A DNA stretch of 64,000 nucleotides. Source: Theocolax elegans. Taxonomy: Eukaryota > Arthropoda > Insecta > Hymenoptera > Cerocephalidae. Below, piece by piece: positions 37,701-51,000 of this stretch. Below the pieces are notes generated by a model, which ran no database searches, was not told the origin of the DNA, and worked only from the letters and a program-made list of their open reading frames with translations. The stretch spans positions 87,264,670 through 87,328,669 of the forward strand of contig CM047427.1 in assembly GCA_026168455.1 (NCBI GenBank), in the 5' to 3' direction. Each line of letters begins with the position of its first letter. The stretch's first letter is position 1. The translations under genes and the position numbers were made by a program.

Positions 37701-39640
37701 ATCAAATTAGAAATAATTTTAAGAAATTCGCGCATAATTATCAAATTCGTTATTTACGTTATTCGTTATTCGTTATTCGAAATTAAAATAAATATAGCTT
37801 CTACTTGCCTCATAAAAGCTTTTCACTAAAACTTGAATAAAAATTACGTAATATATATTTTGAAAATTAGGTAATATACTTATTTAGCTTTGCAAATTGA
37901 GTTAAATTAATTTAATTCGTTTAAAAGGTTTCAAAAAATGTAAATATCTATAAGCTCATCTTGCATACAAATGCTAATACCGTTAAGGTTGCCTTAGGCG
38001 CAGTTTTTAAGAGACCGAAAATATGAACGCCAGTCCAGTAACAGATAATAAATAATGTAACAAAAAAAACTAAAGAATAATAAATATATGAAGCAGCCCG
38101 ACAATATATTCACACAACGCAAAAAGAAAAATAATGTCACATGTAAAATATGAGGATGAAAATTCGCAGTTGCTATACAAAAATGATTAACGTTGGCTCT
38201 AAAAATGTATTTTTCAAAGTTCGACCACCGATAAATCCGTTTAAACTGTGTTATATCACCGAATGTTGTTTGTTGGCGTTGATAAAGAAAAATTCTCTAT
38301 GCGAAAACGTAAAAAAAAGATGAAAATGTAAAACCCCTTTATCGCTCTGTTATATCGCACTTAAATATATATTTCCAGCACCACTAAGTTCGTTCGAAAA
38401 TGGAAAAAGGAAAAAGTCAATCTATTGTATAAAGTATATCTACGACAGATGATATTTTTATTAAAGGTATATGTATAATTTTTCAGACAATTCTTATCAG
38501 TCCAAAAATGGTTATATTTACGATTCCGCAGGCGCGAATCAACTTTTAAATAAATACGTATTTCGGCCGAATTCTTGATTGAAATTTAAATTTAGTTGTA
38601 TTCTATTATTATAGTAAAATATACACGGTGGCGATCAATCCTGCGTTTCAAATTTTTGTTATAAAAGTATCTCCTTTTATTCCTGCAAAATACAAGATTA
38701 TGATATACTTGTCTGTGATAGAAATGCGTTTATTGTGTAGGTGACTTTATGAGTAAAATTTGTTCGCAATCATGATTATGATATTGTCAATTCTACATTA
38801 TATATATAAAAAATAAATGCACTTTACCGTACGGTATTAAAAGATTGTAAATAATTATTAATTAAACTATTTAATGTAAACACGTAAGAATGTAACATAG
38901 CGCTTATTAATTACTGCGTAAATAATTAAAGTTTTGTTAAAATCGAGTTGTTATTAATTATGATCAGGAAGAACGGCACGAATATGGGTTACAAATGATG
39001 AAAAAGTAAATGATAAAAAAAATAATAATAATACTGTATGGCATCAATTGGTTTTACCGATCGATGTCGATTGTTGTTGATTATATATATTTATGCAAAC
39101 AAATTATAATGGACACGTTAAAATTAAGAGAATGGATAAACAACAAAATCCAACGTCTTCCAAATGACAAATATAAATATATATATACATATACATATAA
39201 ATATATATGTACGTAAGATTAAGGAAATAAAGTTTTGGTTGTAATTTGATCGTTACTCCTCACGTAAAAATTTCATTGATGAATCGTTAAGATGGTATGG
39301 AATTGGCAAAAAGTATTCTCTGAGTAAGACTAAAAAATTTGAATGCATAATAAGCTGCAATTATTTAACCGAGTTGCGCTTACAGACACTAATGATTGTG
39401 TAAGTACCTAAGTACCACCCTGGGGAAAACTTACTTACTCCTAATTACCTTGTGTATATCAATGTCTAATAAAAATAAACTGCTGTTATCTCAATATTTG
39501 ATATTTTATTTATACGTGCACTACCTCTAAAAACAACTCTCAGTATATTTGAATACCTTATACGAAAATTTTAAAATCAACACGTGCCTTAATATAAAAT
39601 GTAAATTATCTTGAATCCGAATCTCATCTTTAACTAGGAA
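34749..39640 (+). other. Gad1 3' UTR and AT-rich intergenic region
   Basis: About 4.9 kb between the Gad1 stop and the Fah promoter. Candidate polyadenylation words include ATTAAA near 34998, AATAAA near 35467 and AATAAAG near 39225, so the Gad1 3' UTR could be short or several kilobases long. No coding exon is recognised; short frames such as 36225-36476 and 36792-37001 are chance frames over repeats or AT-rich DNA. A 92-bp alternating tract is listed separately. Confidence 0.6.
36322..36413. repeat. 92-bp perfectly alternating purine/pyrimidine tract
   Basis: Every base from 36322 to 36413 alternates purine and pyrimidine: TA repeats, then TACATA, then mixed TG/CG/CA units (GTGTATGTGCGTGTACGTG and, on the other arm, CACATACACACACGTACACG). 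The middle is roughly palindromic. Such tracts favour left-handed Z-DNA and cruciform extrusion. No gene overlaps it. Confidence 0.85.
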
Positions 39641-39816
39641 GACCCGTTTTCTCGGGACGAGTACGACGAGCGAGCCGTAAACAGACGAATAAATTATCGA
39701 GGAGAGCCTGTCGACCTCGAGGCGAGCCCCCCGGTACGATAATCCATACCGGCTACGATAGACACAGTCGCATCGGCTCGCTGACTCTTCAGACGTTGTA
39801 TACTTTAACCGTGACA
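39641..39816 (+). promoter_or_regulatory. Fah promoter / 5' UTR, GC-rich
   Basis: A GC-rich block directly before the Fah start codon, between AT-rich DNA and the ATG at 39817. It contains CGAGCGAGCC, a CCGGTACGATAATCCATACCGG near-palindrome (about 39731-39752) and GACTCTTCAGACG. No TATA box is obvious. Transcription probably starts within the block and the 5' UTR appears unspliced, but the exact start cannot be read from sequence. Confidence 0.5.
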
Positions 39817-42547
39817 ATGAAGTCTTTTATCGAATACTCCGAAAACTGCGAATTTCCCATACAAAATTTACCTTATGGCGTGTTCAACACTCCTGATAAC
39901 GTGAGTTTTTCACTTTTATTTTTTACTTTTATTTACAGATATTAGTTTTTTTGTTTAGATACACACAAAATAGGTTATGTATAGGCATATAGATAATACA
40001 TTTTTGACAATTATTGTCTCGTTGACATTTAAGATACTTATAGTGTCGATTTTTCAATGTGAAATTAATACGATTTATTGAAAATATCGAGTAATTTATT
40101 TCTCACGAAGGTGATATGGAAACATTAATAATTAATTTGCAATTCATAAAAATGTAAATACTTTTTAGTCGTACGTAAACAAGTTTCAACGTTTTTTTAA
40201 CAAGTATTTTCCATCTATGCGTGCCATCTTATGTGTGTTATCGAAAAGTAAGATAATAACGGGTGCGGCTTGAATATTTGAGGTACAACAGGTTTCTACT
40301 ATCGTTGCGCGTGGAATACTTTTTATCTACCGTTGGTAGTTTACCTTTCCAGCAAAGTGTCATTTATTGATTTTTTTTTACTTCGTTTCAAAAACACAAA
40401 CTTGTATATCCGTTGAACTAAATTTTATACAGTTTGATGCTTAATAAGTAATTCATTTATTAGTTATAAACAAATACTGTAAAAGTAATACTTTCATCAT
40501 AATTAAAAATTTATATTTATCGTCTGTAAAAAAATAAAAACATATGAGTGGATTAATAATTAAAAATAAGAAAATTTTGTTATTAGCCAAAGAAGAGAAT
40601 AGGTACAGCGATTGGATATCAAATTCTGGATTTATCTGCTATAGCTCACCTATTTACTGGTCCGTTGTTAAAGAATAAGCAAGACGTTTTTCATCAAGAC
40701 TCTCTCAATGATTTTATGTCCCTTGGTAGACCATCGTGGATCGAGGCGAGGCAAACTCTGCAAAACTTGTTATCTGTCGATAATAAAACTTTGCAGCAAC
40801 CTGAAATCCGTTCAAAGTAATCTATTTTTAATGATTTAACCGAATTATAGTTTATATTTTAGATAAAAAGTACAATTTCATTAAAAATTGTAATATTTTT
40901 TTAATTTTGAAACAATAACGTAAAAAATAGTTTATGTAATAGTTTTCGTGGTAATTTTTTTAGAGTGTTCGTACCGCAAGAAAAGGCGACAATGCACCTG
41001 CCCGCAAAAATTGGCGATTACACAGACTTCTATTCTTCCATTCATCATGCGACAAACGTCGGAATCATGTTCCGTGGCAAAGACAATGCACTCATGCCCA
41101 ATTGGTAAAGAGCTAATTTCTTCGTTACGTTTTTTAATTTCTAGAGTTGCTTTCTTATTTTCAAAAAGTTCACGCGTAGGTCGTAAAACTAAAAAGAAAG
41201 TACAAAGTATTGATAATACAAAATGAAATCTTAAAATTTAGACTTTGTATTCGTATAAGTTATTCGTCGTGTATTCGTTTTAAAATATTTCCTAATCGAT
41301 CATCTGATAATTGTATATAAACATGTAAAATTCACATCATAAAAATCGTGAATAAAACGACAGGAAATACTTACCTGTCGGTTACCATGGAAGAGCGAGT
41401 TCAGTCGTGATCTCGGGCACCGAAATCCGTCGACCTCGTGGCCAAACACTTCCGGTTGAAGGCGCAGCACCCGTTTACGGACCTTGCAGACTTATGGATT
41501 TCGAGCTAGAAGTCGCCTTTTTCGTGGGTGGATCCCCTACGAAGCTCGGCGACACGGTACCCGCTTCTAACGCCCGGGACCACATTTTCGGACTGGTTAC
41601 CATGAACGACTGGAGCGGTGAGCGAAATTTGAGATAATTTTTTTATTTTGATGATAATTAAGTTTGCGTGCCACTTTCTAAGACGGTGATAAATTTTGTT
41701 TTCAGCTCGGGATATACAAAAGTGGGAATATGTTCCACTAGGACCATTTGGAGCGAAAAATTTGGGTACGACTATAAGTCCATGGGTGGTAACCTTAGAG
41801 GCTTTGGAACCATTTAAGGTACCGAATATGCCGCAAGATCCTACGCCGTTTCCTTATCTTCTTCACGAGAATTCCTGTAATTTCGACATTAAATTGGAGG
41901 TTGACATCAAAAGTAAGTTTCTGTTATTATTTGTTTAATTGTATATAAAACTGTTCAAATATTTAAAGGTAATCGTGCAACATAAGCAATGAATATTGAA
42001 CAGTGATACTATTCTATACAAGAAATATGATTTTCCATTACTTTTTAGGTCCAAGTGGTACAGTAACTACTGTCTCTAGAAGCAACTTTAAATATTTGTA
42101 CTGGACACCGCAACAACAATTAGCTCACCACACGGTTACAGGCTGTAATATCAACCCAGGAGATTTGATGGGGTCTGGCACCATAAGTGGAGAGGTCGAT
42201 TAATTAAATATTACAATAAAAGTTAAAATAATGTTTTTTTTTCGGAATGAATAGAGTTATTTGAATTTTTTTACAGACTGCGGATTCTTATGGCTCAATG
42301 CTAGAATTGTGCTGGAAAGGTACGCAAACTGTTCCGTTGAAAGACGGTACAACCAGAAAGTTCTTGCAAGACGGTGATGAAGTAATAATTCGAGGTAAAT
42401 AGAATCATTTATGTATTACATTTGCAGCTAAGATAATTTAAAAATAATAAACGAATCGTCTATTTTTTAGGTTTTTGCAACGGTGATGGTTATAAAATCG
42501 GATTCGGTACCTGTGCCGGAAAATTGTTACCTGCGTATACAAATTAA
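39817..42547 (+). CDS. Fah: Fumarylacetoacetase (8 exons)
   Basis: Last enzyme of tyrosine breakdown; it hydrolyses fumarylacetoacetate to fumarate and acetoacetate in the cytosol. Exons: 39817-39900, 40587-40816, 40964-41104, 41364-41617, 41706-41912, 42049-42194, 42277-42394 and 42471-42547. All phases join, giving 418 residues against 419 for human FAH. The N-terminal domain ([20 protein letters not shown]) is followed by the hydrolase fold. Visible active-site regions are [19 protein letters not shown] (metal-binding Asp and catalytic His), [10 protein letters not shown] (two metal-binding Glu), [20 protein letters not shown] (metal-binding Asp) and SGTISGE near the C-terminal ligand region. 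Family key residues appear intact, so the enzyme should be active. FAIM follows 350 bases downstream on the same strand, but each gene has its own start and no functional link is implied. Confidence 0.97.
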
Positions 42548-42899
42548 AATTCACTTGAACATAATATTAAAAATATAAATTGTTATAATGTTTTTATTCA
42601 GTAAAATACTCGTTTATTTAATTATGCATATGTAGTTTCATTATTAAATACCCACGTATAAGCAATGCGTTTTTATATTTGTATTAATAAATAAATGTTA
42701 ATCATATTTTATTTATTATACATATATTAATTTATAATGATACCTTGAATATTATAAACGATAATTTCTACATTTTTAATAAAGCTATAAAATAATGAAA
42801 AATTATTAAAGGTCGAAAATATTGATCGAGTAAGTGAGCACCTATAGGCAAGTACGCGATCGATATAGTGTATAGTTCCTCGTTCACCAGCTTACGATC
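42548..42899 (+). other. Fah 3' UTR and FAIM upstream region
   Basis: A 352-base AT-rich spacer. ATTAAA near 42567 is a candidate Fah polyadenylation word. Immediately before the FAIM ATG there is a slightly GC-richer stretch (about 42836-42899), presumably its promoter and 5' UTR. Confidence 0.5.
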
Positions 42900-44283
42900 A
42901 TGTCGAACACTTTTCTGCGGTAAATATATCTATTATTTAATGATTATTTTCAAAAAATATTCAACTTTATAACACTAGAATACATTTTAAGTAGTTATTT
43001 TTTTGCTGTCGAGTCAATATCACAAATATTTATCACATGAAAGTTTAGAATTCGTTATACTAATGTTAATGCTACACACCTTGAACTTGTCGTAAGTATA
43101 TTTTAGTATGGTGCACGAATAACTGTTGTTTGAGGTTAAGCAAAATATACTAGAAGGAATTAAATAAATTCGCCGTTGTATCTTTATTTACAAGTATATG
43201 TGTTATATCAATTGAAAAACAGCTATTTTAATCATTATGTACAACCATTTCGAATGACACAAATTAAATTTATCCAAATTATTATTATCAGTGTAAGAAT
43301 AAATAATTACCTAATTTTTATATTTACTGTAATCTAATCGCGACTTTATAAAAATAATAATTACTATAATAAGAAATATCAAGGGTAGCTAAATCAGGAG
43401 AAATTCCAATTATAATATAAGTGTAAGTGTATAACTTTTTGGATAATCTTTAATACTAACTTCCGTAGGAGTTTGCAAGCATTGGAGTCGATTGGAAACC
43501 AACCAACAGCACGTTGGGAAGTTCCCTTAAGCGATGGGGTCCACGTGATCGAATTCGAACATGGAACTGCAACTGGAAGACGTGTCGTCAAGATCGACGG
43601 GAAAGTTCTGATCAATCGAGAATGGATGTTTCGGCTGGTTGGGGATGAAGTTATACAGTTTGGCGATGTTAAGTTTGTTATAAGGGTTGATCCGATTCCC
43701 GGTTAGTTCAATTTAATTGTACTTTCCTCTAGTAATTATTTTAATAAATTATATTATACAAAATCGTTTTAGGTTTAAGGTACTCGTATACATTGTGGGT
43801 GAACGGAAAAAGTTTTAAAAATTTCATACAGTCGCAGTCGAAGATACTTGAAACATGGTCTACCAAAGTTGGTCAAGATGAATACAGAATTATTCTAGGT
43901 AGGTTTCTTATTTCCCTTACAATAAATTGTACGTTCATTATTATGATAGTAATAATTTATTCATCATTTATTAAAAATTAAATTTTGTAGATAAAAATAC
44001 TCAGGTGGTGTGGATCAACGGTGAACAAGTGGAAGTCGAGGTAATTTTGTTCAATATATGGTAAAAAATATAAACATTTAAACTTGTACTTAACAAGTAA
44101 TAAAAATTACAGAACGAATTCATCGACGGTGGAGCAGAAATTCTTTTTACAATAGCTGATTTACCAGCTGTCATTCGGTCTTGTAGCTCTGGTCAAAAGG
44201 ATATTGGAATAAAATATACCTTGTACGTTAACGACGTTGAAATTTTGGAACAGGATCTGGAAACTAATATAGAATCTGAATGA
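42900..44283 (+). CDS. FAIM: Fas apoptotic inhibitory molecule homologue (5 exons)
   Basis: Homologue of the small beta-rich cytosolic protein FAIM1, which in vertebrates protects cells from Fas-induced death and protein aggregation; its role in insects is little known. Exons: 42900-42919, 43469-43701, 43773-43898, 43991-44040 and 44113-44283, with all phases joining, give 199 residues (human FAIM about 179). The first exon is only 20 bases (MSNTFLR across the junction); the same phase reads straight into ARWEVPLSDGVHVIEFEHG, which matches human FAIM VWDVALSDGVHKIEFEHG. Other conserved blocks are GRRVVKIDGKVLINREWMF, YSYTLWVNGKSFKNF and EYRIILDKNTQVVWINGE. The acidic C-terminal tail is a little longer than in vertebrates. 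The tiny first exon is the least certain part. Confidence 0.95.
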
Positions 44284-44820
44284 CAGTCGTTAAGAATGGT
44301 TGTGTTAACAAATTGTTAACGAATTGATGCAGTGAATTTTCAAACGTATATTTAAATTTTCACGTCTTGAGAATAACACGTGGCAATGAAGTAAATCACT
44401 TACTATATATATTTTTATACATCCAAGATTTTAGTGTAAATTTTAATGTAATGACGACATTGTATAATAAATCTTCTTTGCACGCAAAATATCAAATTCA
44501 TTAAGTATCAAGTTACCAACCCATTAAATAAATTAAAATATTTTATTTAATTTAATATAAAATAATATTCAATATACGTCTAATTCTTAATCATAGTTTT
44601 CTGAATAATGCAAAATAAAATATCAAATTCTTATTTCACAAATATCGTAGCTAACTTCCTTGTATTCGAAACCTCGTAACATAACCTGATATATAAATTA
44701 ATCTTAAATTCCAAGTATATAAAAGATCGCAACGAAAAATAATAAAAAAGTTAATTAAAATTCCTAAAGAAACGTAAAAAATTCGTTAACTTAGAAGAAA
44801 GAAAGTACTTAATTTAACAA
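44284..44820 (+). other. FAIM 3' UTR and intergenic spacer
   Basis: AT-rich. A canonical AATAAA at 44466-44471, about 180 bases after the FAIM stop, is the probable polyadenylation signal. The remainder leads to the CCDC113-like start at 44821 without a recognisable GC-rich promoter. Confidence 0.6.
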
Positions 44821-46805
44821 ATGTTGTCCGAACGGCCAAGCTCCGCAAGTCAAACATTAAAGTTGATTACTCCAAGAAAATTAAATTACGATGGTAAATT
44901 AGTACGTTATCGTCATACGAGCTTGGAAAATAATACATAATACTCGACGATGCGTATTTCGTGCAGATATGACGGAGGAACAGTTACGAACGACTTTGGG
45001 AGAAGTCATGCATAAGAACAGAACGTTGACCTTAGAGAACGAAGTATTCGAGCGTTACCTACGACGCAAAGATCCTGAGTGCTTACACCGTAAGCGAAGC
45101 TCCTTTTTTCCTTTGACTAATCGTCACCTATTGTCTCTTGACTCATTTTGAGTACAAGAATATATTCAATTGTGTACATACGTATAGTGATGTAAGGCGT
45201 GTTTTTATTTTAATTAATTTATAACTATACTTCGCATCGATAATGAGTTTAATTAAAACAGCAAATTGTATTATTAAAATACATTATTATTTAATTTATA
45301 TAGCAGTCGTTAGTAAAGAGTTTCTGTAATATCGTTTATAAATATATATCACTCTAATTTAAAAGTTGAGAAAAGTGAAAGCGGGTTTAAAATTAGTTTA
45401 AAGTTTAAAGTAAATAATTTTAAAAGAATATTTTAGGAAATAATTAAAATAACATTTTATTAAAATAGTGAAAAAATTGTTTATAGATATGCCGGTAATA
45501 TTAGAATCGCACTTGAAGCTTCAGCAGCTTCAGCAGGTTCAGCAGGTTCAACCAGCTCAACACGCGACTGCACGAGTTGATTCAGCTAGCATGTCGGTTG
45601 ATAAAACCTCGTCGACTCCGAGTATCGTTCGTACTTCCTCCTCGGTAGTTGCGAGTATGCCCAAGCACAACACCAAGGGAGTCAAGTGAGTCGAAAGGGA
45701 TCATTATGCGAAATTACAGTAGATAAGAATCCCTCGGTCAAAGGGAGTCGGCTTAATACGTTCTTTCTTTACTTTTTTGTTGAGCGTTCGATTTGACCGT
45801 AACCTACGTACACGCAGCGTACATGCAGTGCAATGATAATAACGCAATGCAATTTAACGAACACACGATCGAATGTATTTGTAAATATTGATTAGAATCG
45901 CCGTAGCACATCGCGCGGAATTGACTGAAAAGGAAATCGAAGAAATAAAGAGGCAACACGATAGTTTTGAAAAAACTATAAATAAAAAAATCGAAAATTT
46001 AAGAGCTTTACTCCAAGAAATGCATAATCGAATTGCTGATTGCGAGGAGGTTACAGAACTATTTAAAGAAAATGTTATACATCGAGTAGACCCGATCACT
46101 AAGCAAATTACCAAAAGCACTTTTATAAAGTAATGTATAACTAATTAGATAATAACGGAGGCGTCGATATTATTTCTATTCTACATTTTTCTATTAAAGA
46201 TTCATGGAGGATCAATTCAAAATTGCGGGAACTACGACTGATAAATTAAATTTGAAAATTGTCACTACGAAACGCTTAATCACTCAATCAAAAGCACAAT
46301 TACTAAAAATAGAAAAAATAGGAAAATATCTGCGACACGTTGATTTTCACAAAATTCGTATTGAAATCGATTATCTCATTTACGAGAGTGAAAAGAACAA
46401 TCTGATTGTGAATGATCTAAAACGATTTGGAGGTATAAAACGTAAATATTGTTCACGTTAAAGTTTATATTAAATTATTTTATTATCATTTCAGCACATT
46501 ACAATATGATGTTAAAAGACAATAATTCGAATCTAATAGAGAAAAAGGCAATACTTAAATCACTTGAAAATGATTTGGCTGCGAGTAGGCGTATTAACGA
46601 CGATCTAAATCGTCGGCAAGTTGTAGCTAAGTGTGAAATAAGAAAAGAGTTAGGTCAGTTAAACGATATTAGGGATCTTCGGGCAAAATACCAAGCACCG
46701 GAAATCCTTGACTTCCTTAATGTACAAAGACAATTGCAGGAAGCGAGACAGCGCTACAGAAGGCTGAACATGCAACGAAAACTCAACATGTTTACAATAA
46801 AATAA
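44821..46805 (+). CDS. CCDC113: CCDC113/CFAP263-like ciliary coiled-coil protein (6 exons)
   Basis: Coiled-coil protein of cilia and centriolar satellites, needed for axoneme function in vertebrates; in insects such genes act in sperm flagella and chordotonal neurons. Exons: 44821-44893, 44967-45089, 45487-45685, 45896-46129, 46200-46432 and 46495-46805, phases all joining, give 390 residues (human CCDC113 377). The N-terminal helix (TEEQLRTTLGEVMHKNRTL, then ENEVFERYL) parallels the human LVEELSYVNSALKTETEMFEKY region. A Gln/Ser-rich linker (about residues 66-130) precedes long coiled coils. LRHVDFHKIRIE matches human LHDVDFQQLKIE, and the C-terminal RAKYQAPEILDFL matches AEFRAPQVMTYV. The CCDC96 family shares the HVDF-type motif and is the main alternative. 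The stop codon overlaps AATAAA words, implying a very short 3' UTR. Confidence 0.85.
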
Positions 46806-47655
46806 TAAATTCTCAATTTTCAATATAGTTTAATCATGTTTGATTACATTATTGTTTTGTTACATTTGTTATTGATCAGGTTTCCCAAGTTGCCCGGAAG
46901 AAATATCCAGTCTTAACGGACCTTGTAAACTACACCTGTTAATGTCTTTTACGATTCGCATTTTTTTTACTACTACGATACTATGCAATTTAATGCGATT
47001 TCTTAGAAACACGATTCTATCGTCGTATAATAATTTATAAAACTTTACGTAGATTTGTTTTCGTTTTTATTAAATTCGTTTACTAATCGTAATTTTGAAA
47101 AAGTTAAAAACGAAATTCTATTTTATTTTTGTTGAATTAATTATTAGTTATTCGTGGATATTGTTTATTAGTTAGTCAACAATCTTAATGCGTTTTACTT
47201 TTTATATTTTAGATCTTTTGTATTACATATATATATGAGTTCATTTTTTTTATTGCGATTGCAACAATCGTAAATTTTTCAAATATACCTATATGCAAAA
47301 CAAGTAGTTTTTTTACTACATTAAATGTAAATAACAATATTATATATTTGCAATAATTTTGCATTTAAAATATTAGTTCAAGTTATAGTATTAAGAAAAA
47401 GGTCTTCACGCTCGAGTATGATGTTTACATTTTTTTTATCTAAATTATGATAGTTTCCATAGTTCAGTTGTTCCGTTATAGTATTAAGGGATTTTTTTAC
47501 AATATTTATATACATCTATATTTATAACAAATAATTATTATTTTACAGTGTTTAAAATTTTATAAACAATCGAAAATCTTGGAATTAATTAAGCACGATC
47601 ACGATCCAATTTAAAAAATGTAACACTTGATGCCCTAAAAGAATATTATGTATAT
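46806..47655. other. AT-rich intergenic spacer
   Basis: Sequence between the CCDC113-like gene and the ACE-like gene. No exon, RNA or repeat beyond simple AT-rich DNA. Confidence 0.55.
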
Positions 47656-47656
47656 A

Positions 47657-47684
47657 CAGAGAGAGAGAGAGAGAGAGAGACATA
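47657..47684. repeat. GA microsatellite upstream of the ACE-like gene
   Basis: An uninterrupted GA run of about 24 bases starting AGAGAGAG, about 130 bases before the GC-rich promoter block. Further GA-rich words follow at 47720-47735 and 47776-47783. These are potential GAGA-factor sites. Confidence 0.85.
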
Positions 47685-47734
47685 GAGTCGTATAAGTACA
47701 GGCTGTTATAAAGAAGGTAAGAAAGAAAGAGAGC

Positions 47735-48031
47735 GCGGAGTCTATGTATCCTTATAGGCAGGAAGGCGCGCGCGGAGAGAGATTTTGGCGTGCGCGCTGT
47801 CACGCTTCACGCACCGACGACGCCTGTCCCTTCCTCGTACGCGCGTCTCGTCCTGGAAAACGGCTCAGTTCGCGACGACGACGAGAAGCTCGCCGTAAGT
47901 TCTAAGTTGTTTGTCTGTGTTCCCTGCAAGCCGGTTCCTACGGTAACGCGAGGGTTGCCCGTTTTTTTTCAAACGCAGGGGGTGGCACCTGCCTCGGGAC
48001 CTTACTCACCTTTAAATTCAAGAGGTTCACC
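47735..48031 (+). promoter_or_regulatory. ACE-like gene promoter and spliced 5' UTR
   Basis: A GC-rich block starts near 47735 in AT-rich surroundings. A donor (CGCCGTAAGT, intron from 47895) and an acceptor (TTTTTTTCAAACGCAG ending 47978) frame a small 84-base intron inside the 5' leader. The leader continues from 47979 to the ATG at 48032, in context CACCATGAAG. Initiator-like CTCAGTTCG lies at 47864-47872. The open frame crossing this block (47790-48035) has no recognisable content and is interrupted by the predicted intron. Confidence 0.55.
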
Positions 48032-51000
48032 ATGAAGATACTTGCGTTTCTTTTCTTTTCTCACTTTGTGCCTGGGTTTGCACGGTATCTCGAAGTAAGT
48101 GTTTTCCTTTTCTTCTATATCAATCTTTATCTCAATTCTAATTTTTTATAATATTTATTTCCGGAAAACTATATTACAAGCAACAAAATTATTTGGGATA
48201 TTTAAAGGTATAGAATCTTAATTATAAAAGTATTAATATAATTAAATAATAAATATATAATAAATATAAATATAAAAACAATATTATAAAAAAATATAAA
48301 AATATAAAGTATTATTTAATTGACTGTCAAGAATGTAATCAATTAATAAAGAAATATGTAGATAAATTCGAGATAATTAAAGGGTTGTGTCATTTTACCG
48401 TGTAAATAAAATTGTAGGGTTTAATACGGTCAAATAATGGTGATACACCGGTGTTCACTATTTTCTTATTTATTACATATGTTAAACTGCATATCCAATA
48501 ATGCAATGTAACATTCGATCTAGCTATACAAACCTTCACAGGGTTTGAAGAAGCTTAAATTAAAAACAAAACATTCGATTTACAGATGCAATATTTTATG
48601 TTCTACAATCTTAAAATATCAGACAATCAAATTAATAGAGATTTATCATTAAAAACTAAAAAAAGATTATAATTAAATTACATACATAATGCTTAAACCG
48701 GTTTAAACGATATAAAAGAAGCTTACCATAAATTATATATAAATTAATTATTAATAAATAATCAGTTTTCGTTGGTATAATACTTGAATGTAAAATCGAA
48801 GTTTGCTGTTGCAAAAATCTGTGTTATTTAAAAAATAATAATGTTCAAAATATTTGTAGATGATGTTCAGAGTAAATGGAAATGTGTTAGTGAGAAAAAA
48901 CTAAATGCATTGTTAATTAAATTTTTAATTTTACTAGTTGTTGGATTTCAAGCTCCCTTATATAGTGTAGAAATATAAAATTAATTTTTAAGTTATTTGT
49001 TCTCATTGAAATAAGTTATTTGTACATCATACTTTTTGTATAAAATTTATTCATATACTGTAAGATATTAGTAAAATTGTTATTATTTAACATACAAAAA
49101 AAAATATCGGTCATATTAAATTTCGCCGAAAGTAAATTTACTTATACGTATACATATATGAACTAATAAATTATTGAAAGCCCATAACAAAGATTTTATT
49201 AATGAAATAAAAGAAATTTGTTCATCCCCAACCTACTTACGAATTTCTTTCATCCGTAAATATTCATTACATTAACCTGACTACGAAGAACATATTAACA
49301 AGAAAAATTTTCGACCGTAACGCGTCTAATATTAATTTCCGCTTTCTAAATAATACTGTACGTTTAGAAAAAAAGGAAAGTCCCAGGTCACATATTTTTG
49401 TTATCCTTTACCTTTGTATTTGTTGGCTACTGCAATATTTCGCGGAGTAACAATAAATAAATGTAGATAAACACACGCGTACAGAGTGCAGTTTCGTGCG
49501 AATAAGAAGTTAGGCGCGAAATTTCGAAATGGCAAAATTCAGAAAAGTAAAGTTTCTTAAGTCTATTGTGAGATAATGAGATGTATAATAGCTAACCTTT
49601 TATATTCACGGGTGCAAGATTAACGGTACTTTCAAGATGATACTGTTCGATAAATGCGGCAGTCGCTCGACACGCATCGGAAAGCACGTATTGTTCGTTC
49701 GTGTACATAGATTGGACTCTACTGTTTAAAATAGCTTATTAACCTTTTCTTTACGAGCCCGCGCCCATGACGTTACTAAATAATGCTTAATCGCCTATTA
49801 TTCTACGAGATGCAAGGCTTTGTTCTAACAGGCTCTTCAAATTTTCATTTGTCACAATTTACCGATTTCATATCGAGATTAGATTGATTTATTAAAACGT
49901 TTTGTCATACAGGGTTTGAACGTTAATTTGGGCGAGGCCCTTCAATTTCTTCGTGAATATGACAGGGAAGGCTCGATTGTATGTAACAGAGTGATGACAG
50001 CGCAATGGAATTTCGCTACAAACATTACCGATTACAATCGAAGGAAGATGGTAAATACGATGTGTATATTTATGCATAATTTGTTCCCGTTTACCTTTCT
50101 GTCTAACATTATAATTTAATGAAATCTTTATACGCAGCTGGAAGAACAAACGGTCAAATTAAAGTTCGAAAGAGCGTCGTGGAGAAAAACCGTAAGTTTT
50201 GCTTGGAATCGAATAGCTGATCCACTTGCCAGAAGACAATTGAAATTGATCGCTGTGAAGGGACGAAATTCTCTGACTGATGACAAATTTAACGAAGTAA
50301 ATACAATACAACATTTAATTATTACAAATATTTTTTTGTATGAAAAGGTAAACGTGTATTTATATTTTTGCAGATGCACCATTTAATTATGGAAATGAAA
50401 GAATTGTACAATAGAGTAAGATTGTGTCCTTACAGAAAAATAGGAGTTTCCTGCGACTTAACATTTGACGCAGGTAAATCATTTGTATATACTTATTACC
50501 TATAATTTAGCTTTTAATAATAGACGTTACCGATTCGCATGTAATACATCGATTGTACTGAATCACTTAATTTCAAATGTAATTGTTTTGAAGGCATAAA
50601 ATGCATTGAACTATAAAAGATATAAGTGTAAGACTATTTGAATGCGTCGTAAAATAGTACCGCGTTAAATGTTAATCCATTTTTTATTTTAAAAAATATT
50701 GCAGATGTCGGAAGGATCATGATGCAATCGAGAGACTATGACGAACTACTTCACTATTGGCAGGCGTGGCACGAGGCCGTCGGGCCTCCTTTGAAAAATA
50801 AATATATAAGATACGTTCAATTGGCTAATCAAGCTGCTAAGCTTAATGGTATGCTTTTTACAAAGAATTACTGCTATTTATTTTTTTTTTTAATAGTCAA
50901 TCGAAAAAAAACAAGTTATTGAAAATATTTTGTATACGAAACTCTGAAGCGGTCACAATTGCTTTAGGATTCGCAGATGCTGGCGATCAGATGCGCGAGA

